Shown: piece by piece, positions 7,553 to 10,910 of the stretch | Layout: every line of letters begins with the position of its first letter | Position numbering within the stretch: the stretch's first letter is position 1 | Assembly (NCBI GenBank): GCA_023259235.1 | Contig: JAHFQQ010000104.1 | Span: 1 to 10,910 of the forward strand | Reading direction: 5' to 3' | DNA from: Polaromonas sp. | Lineage (GTDB): Bacteria > Pseudomonadota > Gammaproteobacteria > Burkholderiales > Burkholderiaceae_C | Length of the DNA: 10,910 nucleotides | Made by a program: the position numbers and the translations under genes | Notes under the pieces: model-generated | Seen by the model: only the letters and a program-made list of their open reading frames with translations | Told to the model about the DNA's origin: nothing | Databases searched by the model: none

Positions 7553-9001
7553 GTGGCGTTAAGACTCATTCAGCGCGAGCGGCGCAGCCTGTTTGGCGAG
7601 ATTCTCGACTGGATGCTGACACCGCTGCTGTTGCTGTGGCCCATCAGTTTGGCGCTGACATGGCTGGTAGCCCAAAATATTTCTGACAAGCCGTTTGACC
7701 GCGCGCTGGAATACGACGTGCAGGCGCTGGCCAAGATGGTCGCAGTCAAAAACGACAAGGTCCAGTTCAATCTGACGGCAACTGCGCGCGAGATTTTGCA
7801 CGCCGATGACAGCGACCGGGTCTATTACCAGGTGCTGGGCACACGCGGCGAATACCTCAGCGGCGAACGCGCCTTGCCCATGCCCACCAACGCGGAAGAG
7901 GACGTCAGTGGGGAAGTGCGGCTGCGCGACGACATGATTCAGGGTCAGGACATTCGCGTCGCTTATACCTGGATCAAGGTGGATGCTGACGGCCCGGCAC
8001 CGGTGCTGGTGCAGGTTGCCGAAACCCTGGAAAAGCGTAAAACACTGGCCACTGAAATTGTCAAGGGCACGATGGTGCCGCAATTCGCGACGCTGCCGCT
8101 GGCCGTGGTGCTGGTGTGGCTGGCTTTGGTGCGCGGTATCAAGCCGCTGGCCCAGCTGGAAAAACGCATCCGCGCACGTAAATCCGACGACATGAGTCCG
8201 ATTGACGAAGAGGCAGTGCCCGAGGAGGTGGTGCCGCTGGTGTCGTCCATCAATGATTTGCTGAGCCGCCTGAAGGTGTCGCTGACCACGCAAAAGCGCT
8301 TTCTGGCCGATGCCGCGCATCAGCTCAAGACGCCGCTGGCGGGGCTGCGCATGCAGGCCGACCTGGCACAGCGCGAAACCGATGCCGGTGAACTCAAGAA
8401 CTCGCTCAGGCATATCGGCCAGGCCAGCATCCGCGCCACGCATACCGTCAACCAGTTGCTTGCGCTGGCACGCGCCGAAACCACTGGTCGGATGCTGGCT
8501 GCGCAGCGCGTCGATCTCGTCAAAATTGTCTCGGAAGTGATGGCCGATTCAGTGCCGCGGGCGCTCGAAAAGCACATTGACATCGGCTATGACGGCCCGT
8601 CCGCCGGTGAGCAACGCAGCGAACTTGAAGGTAATCCGACCTTGCTCAAGGAACTGGTGCGCAACCTGCTCGACAACGCCATCAACTACACCCCCGAAAA
8701 CGGGCAGATCAATGTGCGGCTGCTCACTGACCGCTTCAGCGACGTGCTGGTGCTGATCGTGGAAGACTCGGGGCCGGGCATAGCGGAGTCGGAGCGCGAA
8801 CTGGTGTTCCAGCCCTTTTACCGCGCCCTTGGCACCAACGTTGACGGCTCCGGTTTGGGGCTGGCAATTGTGCTGGAAATCGCCATGCAGCATGGCGCAA
8901 CCATCGTGATAGAAGAGGCGCGGCTGACAGGGTACCCGCATTCACCAGGCACGCGGGTCACGGTGCGCTTTACTGTCATGGAACGGTTGCTGGCTAAATG
9001 A
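7553..9001 (+). CDS. Sensor histidine kinase, TctE-like
   Basis: A 482-residue inner-membrane sensor kinase. Membrane segment 1 is at about 22-40 (LTPLLLLWPISLALTWLVA) and segment 2 at about 177-194; between them is a ~135-residue periplasmic domain of the type found in TctE-like kinases (2CSK_N). A short linker follows, then the dimerisation/phosphotransfer domain with the phosphorylated His 256 in LADAAHQLKTPLAG, N box NLLDNAIN (371-378), G1 DSGPGI (405-410), F box around FQPFYR, and G2 GSGLGLA (432-438). All catalytic boxes are intact. TctE relatives sense or control uptake of tri- or dicarboxylates; the signal here is unknown and no transporter is adjacent. The GTG start at 7553 has no clear SD sequence; the next in-frame Met (about codon 21) would abut segment 1, so the GTG is favoured. 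Confidence 0.93.
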   Translation: MALRLIQRERRSLFGEILDWMLTPLLLLWPISLALTWLVAQNISDKPFDRALEYDVQALAKMVAVKNDKVQFNLTATAREILHADDSDRVYYQVLGTRGEYLSGERALPMPTNAEEDVSGEVRLRDDMIQGQDIRVAYTWIKVDADGPAPVLVQVAETLEKRKTLATEIVKGTMVPQFATLPLAVVLVWLALVRGIKPLAQLEKRIRARKSDDMSPIDEEAVPEEVVPLVSSINDLLSRLKVSLTTQKRFLADAAHQLKTPLAGLRMQADLAQRETDAGELKNSLRHIGQASIRATHTVNQLLALARAETTGRMLAAQRVDLVKIVSEVMADSVPRALEKHIDIGYDGPSAGEQRSELEGNPTLLKELVRNLLDNAINYTPENGQINVRLLTDRFSDVLVLIVEDSGPGIAESERELVFQPFYRALGTNVDGSGLGLAIVLEIAMQHGATIVIEEARLTGYPHSPGTRVTVRFTVMERLLAK

Positions 9002-9064
9002 CCGCATCCGGCAAGCGGTAAGTTTATGTCAAATAAGAACAAAAACAGATGTCAGCCCAGCTGC

Positions 9065-9090
9065 TGATTCAATAGTGTGCTATTGAATCA
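9065..9090. terminator. Hairpin between convergent sensor kinase and PEBP genes
   Basis: TGATTCAATAG and its exact complement CTATTGAATCA form an 11-bp perfect stem with a 4-base loop (TGTG). It sits 63 bases after the kinase stop and 13 bases after the stop of the opposite gene, the place for a bidirectional terminator. The stem is AT-rich and no clear T tract follows, so it could instead be an interspersed palindromic repeat. Confidence 0.5.
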
Positions 9091-9103
9091 ATAGTAAACG
9101 CCA

Positions 9104-9655
9104 CTACTTGCGCCCGTAACGCGCGGTAAAGCTGGCCTTGCCCAGCAAGTTCCCGTTAATCATGAAACCGGTCAGCGCCGCGGTCGCGTCGGCTGGCACG
9201 TCGAGCTTGTCCAGCTTGAGCGCGTGCACGGTGAAAATGTAGCGGTGCGGCTTGTCGCCCTGCGGCGGACAGACCCCGCCCCATCCCGCCACGCCATAAT
9301 CAATGCGCACATGGCTCGCGCCCTTGGGCAGGTTGGCGCCGCCCACTGCGCCGGCGTCAGGCTTGAGTTCAGTCACGTCGGCGGGGATATTAATGACCAT
9401 CCAGTGCCACCAGCCGGAGCCACTGGGCGCGTCCGGGTCGTACACGGTTACGGCGAAGCTTTTGGTGCCTTTGGGCGCGCCGCTCCATTTGAGCGCGGGT
9501 GACTTGTTCTCGCCCGAGCAGCCGAAGCCGTTGAACTCAAAGATCTTGGGGATCATGGCGCCAGCCTTGATGTCGGGGCTGGTGAGTTGAAAGCCTGCGG
9601 CCTGGGCTAATGTGGCTGCGCCGATCATGCCGGCGGCGAGAAGCGTGCGTTTCAT
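9104..9655 (-). CDS. Secreted YbhB/YbcL-type phosphatidylethanolamine-binding-family protein
   Basis: A 183-residue protein of the bacterial YbhB/YbcL branch of the PEBP (Raf kinase inhibitor-like) family. Residues 1-19 are a signal peptide (MKRTLLAAGMIGAATLAQA) with cleavage expected after AQA, so the mature protein is periplasmic. Family motifs: SPALKWSGAP (about 52-61), the ligand-pocket DPDAP at 73-77 followed by WWHWMVINIP, and GVCPPQGDKPHRYIF with the conserved PP.G...HRY at 130-139. The true function of bacterial members is unclear; anion or small-ligand binding is known, and no enzyme role is claimed. The ATG at 9655 has GGAG about 8 bases before it. It follows topoisomerase III on the same strand after 115 bp and converges with the sensor kinase. 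An 18-bp palindrome lies just upstream. Confidence 0.92.
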   Translation of the reverse strand: MKRTLLAAGMIGAATLAQAAGFQLTSPDIKAGAMIPKIFEFNGFGCSGENKSPALKWSGAPKGTKSFAVTVYDPDAPSGSGWWHWMVINIPADVTELKPDAGAVGGANLPKGASHVRIDYGVAGWGGVCPPQGDKPHRYIFTVHALKLDKLDVPADATAALTGFMINGNLLGKASFTARYGRK

Positions 9656-9668
9656 GGAGTTCTCCGAA

Positions 9669-9686
9669 ATGATGGAGTTCCATCAT
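9669..9686. promoter_or_regulatory. Palindrome in the leader of the PEBP-family gene
   Basis: ATGATGGA and TCCATCAT are perfect 8-bp arms around a 2-base centre, 13 bases before the start codon and just outside the SD. The sequence GAACTCCAT occurs in it and again across the start codon, giving a direct repeat. It could be an operator or, as RNA, a small structure near the ribosome site. No matching motif elsewhere in the window. Confidence 0.4.
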
Positions 9687-9770
9687 GATACGAACAGCCG
9701 GTTTATGCCAGCCCAATGCAATATTATTCGTACCGTTTTCACGGCGGCGCAACGTTATCCTGCGGAAGTT

Positions 9771-10910
9771 TCAGCTCAGGTGTTTGCCCACAATCCCGGC
9801 CAGCTCAAACATGGTGACCTGTGGCTTGCCAAACACCGGCAGCAGCTTGGCATCGGCATTGATGGCGCGCCGGTTGGCGGCGTCCTGCAGACCCTCGGCC
9901 TTGATGTAGTCCCACAACCTCTTGATCACCTGGGTGCGCGCCACCGGCTCGCCGCCGATCACTGCCGCCAACGCCGCGCTGGGCCTAAGGCTCGTTCCTG
10001 GTGAAGTTTTGCGGGCGACCTTGGGCTGGTCGGCCTTGGCCGGTGCTTTTTTGGCGGCCGCCTTTTTGGCGACAGTTTTTTTCGCGGCGGGGGCCGCGAC
10101 CGTCTTGCCAAACGGGGTCTTGACGCTGCCGGTCCGGGCGGCCACCGGTTTGCGCGGTGGAAATTTGGACGGCGCAAACTCGAAATTCACCTTTTCGGCC
10201 TCCTTGTCCCAGGCCAGAAAGGCCTTGAAGGGGCGGCGCGTGCGCATGGAAACAAACTTGTCGAGCAAATCAGTTTTTCCGGTGGTCAGCAATTTGTGCA
10301 TCTGTTCGCGCTCTACCGGCTGCTGCAAGATGACCTGACCGGTCTTGAAGTTGCAGCTTGGCGTGGGCTGGGCCAGTGTGGAGACTGACTTTTCGCAAAC
10401 GTAATTTTTGCCAAGCTCGTAGACAGCGCTGCCGCACTTGGGGCAGGCACCCAGCGATTGCTGGCCGTCAAAATTTACTATCTCGCCGGTCGCGGCCCCT
10501 TGGTCATTGCCAAAATCAAATTCGAGCTTGTAGTTTTTCGTTTCCTCGTCAAACTTGAGCACCATTTCGGCGCTGAATGGCCAACCCGCCTTGGAGCGAA
10601 AGCCGTCCAGCGGGCCGATTTTTTTATCGTGCAAGAACTGCTCGACTTCAACTGTTTCGAAGGTCCGCCCGGCTGGAGTTTTGCCAAATGAAAAGCCACA
10701 GCCGTCAGTGCCATTTTTTCCGGTGCAGGTGTAGCGCCGGTAGTTTTCCTTCATGACGCCGCCGCAGTTGGGGCAAGGTGCCTGCAGCGTCGCGTAGTCA
10801 CCAGGAATAGTGTCCTTGTCGTAGCCCTTGGCCTTGTCGACGAGATTTTTCGTCATGGTCGCAATTTCGGCCATGAAGGTTTCACGGCTCAGCTTGCCAT
10901 GCTCCATTTT
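9771..10910 (-). CDS. topB: DNA topoisomerase III, C-terminal part with SWIB domain (cut by window edge)
   Basis: C-terminal 379 codons of a type IA topoisomerase; the frame is open at base 10910, so the toprim and catalytic Tyr domains are outside. Numbering from the Met at 10907: residues 1-30 are the end of the catalytic core (MEHGKLSRETFMAEI); a Cys4 zinc finger is at C45, C48, C61, C70, followed by a toprim C-terminal repeat to about 132; a second finger is at C155, C158, C171, C185 with a second repeat to about 248; residues 251-306 are a basic Lys/Ala/Pro linker like histone H1; and 307-378 form a SWIB/MDM2-like domain (LRPSAALAAVIGGEPVARTQ, then LWDYIKAEGLQD, then FELAGIVGKHLS). The enzyme relaxes or decatenates DNA by single-strand passage. 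Such SWIB fusions are known for Burkholderiales topoisomerases and chlamydial topoisomerase I. Intact to its stop. Confidence 0.9.
   Translation of the reverse strand, partial: KMEHGKLSRETFMAEIATMTKNLVDKAKGYDKDTIPGDYATLQAPCPNCGGVMKENYRRYTCTGKNGTDGCGFSFGKTPAGRTFETVEVEQFLHDKKIGPLDGFRSKAGWPFSAEMVLKFDEETKNYKLEFDFGNDQGAATGEIVNFDGQQSLGACPKCGSAVYELGKNYVCEKSVSTLAQPTPSCNFKTGQVILQQPVEREQMHKLLTTGKTDLLDKFVSMRTRRPFKAFLAWDKEAEKVNFEFAPSKFPPRKPVAARTGSVKTPFGKTVAAPAAKKTVAKKAAAKKAPAKADQPKVARKTSPGTSLRPSAALAAVIGGEPVARTQVIKRLWDYIKAEGLQDAANRRAINADAKLLPVFGKPQVTMFELAGIVGKHLS
9774..9989 (-). other. SWIB/MDM2-like domain encoded at the 3' end of topoisomerase III
   Basis: About 72 residues with the SWIB pattern: an opening SAALAAVIGGEPVARTQVIK helix pair, the LWDYIKAEGLQDAANRRAIN core, a short loop with PVFGK, and a closing helix FELAGIVGKHL. 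SWIB domains are common in eukaryotic chromatin remodellers and occur in few bacterial groups. Here it sits after a DNA-binding-like basic tail. Confidence 0.85.
9990..10157 (-). other. Histone H1-like Lys/Ala/Pro linker in topoisomerase III
   Basis: About 56 residues, opening with PRKPVAARTGSVKTPFGK and continuing with alternating KK, AAA and AP units (for example KKTVAKKAAAKKAPAK). Strong positive charge and low complexity resemble the tails of histone H1-like bacterial proteins and suggest non-specific DNA contact; inferred from composition alone. Confidence 0.75.

Noticed and set aside
7559..8443. Minus-strand frame (294 codons) opposite the sensor kinase
   Set aside because: Shadow rich in His/Gln/Arg with no domain; the kinase is intact on the plus strand.

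Overview
The window looks like chromosomal DNA of a betaproteobacterium in the order Burkholderiales, most likely family Comamonadaceae (Polaromonas/Rhodoferax/Variovorax-like). This is inferred from protein character: the short type 2 ArgC, the 297-residue-type SucD, recA followed by recX, and a topoisomerase III with a C-terminal SWIB domain. GC content is high in genes, with AT-rich intergenic spacers. No database search was possible, so genus is not claimed.

Layout. (1) 1-~746, minus strand: the 5' part of an IS1182/IS5-like transposase gene, cut by the left window edge; its start and Shine-Dalgarno (SD) sequence are clear. (2) 823-2946, minus: sucC then sucD, the two subunits of succinyl-CoA synthetase (TCA cycle). 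sucD carries one extra base at about 897-898 that shifts the last ~24 codons. (3) 3182-4105, plus: argC (arginine biosynthesis), divergent from sucC across a 235-bp spacer. (4) 4212-5915, minus: recA then recX, recombinase and its modulator, with a degenerate LexA-type box upstream of recA. (5) 6078-6575, plus: a MarR-family regulator, divergent from recA. (6) 6686-9001, plus: an OmpR-family response regulator and a TctE-like sensor kinase. The two are separated by 192 bp holding a ~124-bp element with inverted ends, which is unusual for such a pair. (7) 9104-9655, minus: a secreted YbhB/YbcL-type phosphatidylethanolamine-binding-family protein. (8) 9771 to the right edge, minus: the C-terminal part of DNA topoisomerase III, with two zinc-finger/toprim C-terminal repeats, a histone H1-like Lys/Ala-rich linker and a SWIB domain.

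Most of the window is housekeeping: central carbon metabolism, arginine synthesis, DNA repair and topology, plus one two-component system. I see no phage, CRISPR array, toxin-antitoxin pair, secretion locus or other recognisable new multi-gene system. The points most worth a second look are the sucD frameshift beside an insertion sequence, the topoisomerase III-SWIB fusion, the element that splits the two-component operon, and several clean palindromes in regulatory positions. No stretch longer than 300 bases lacks a gene.
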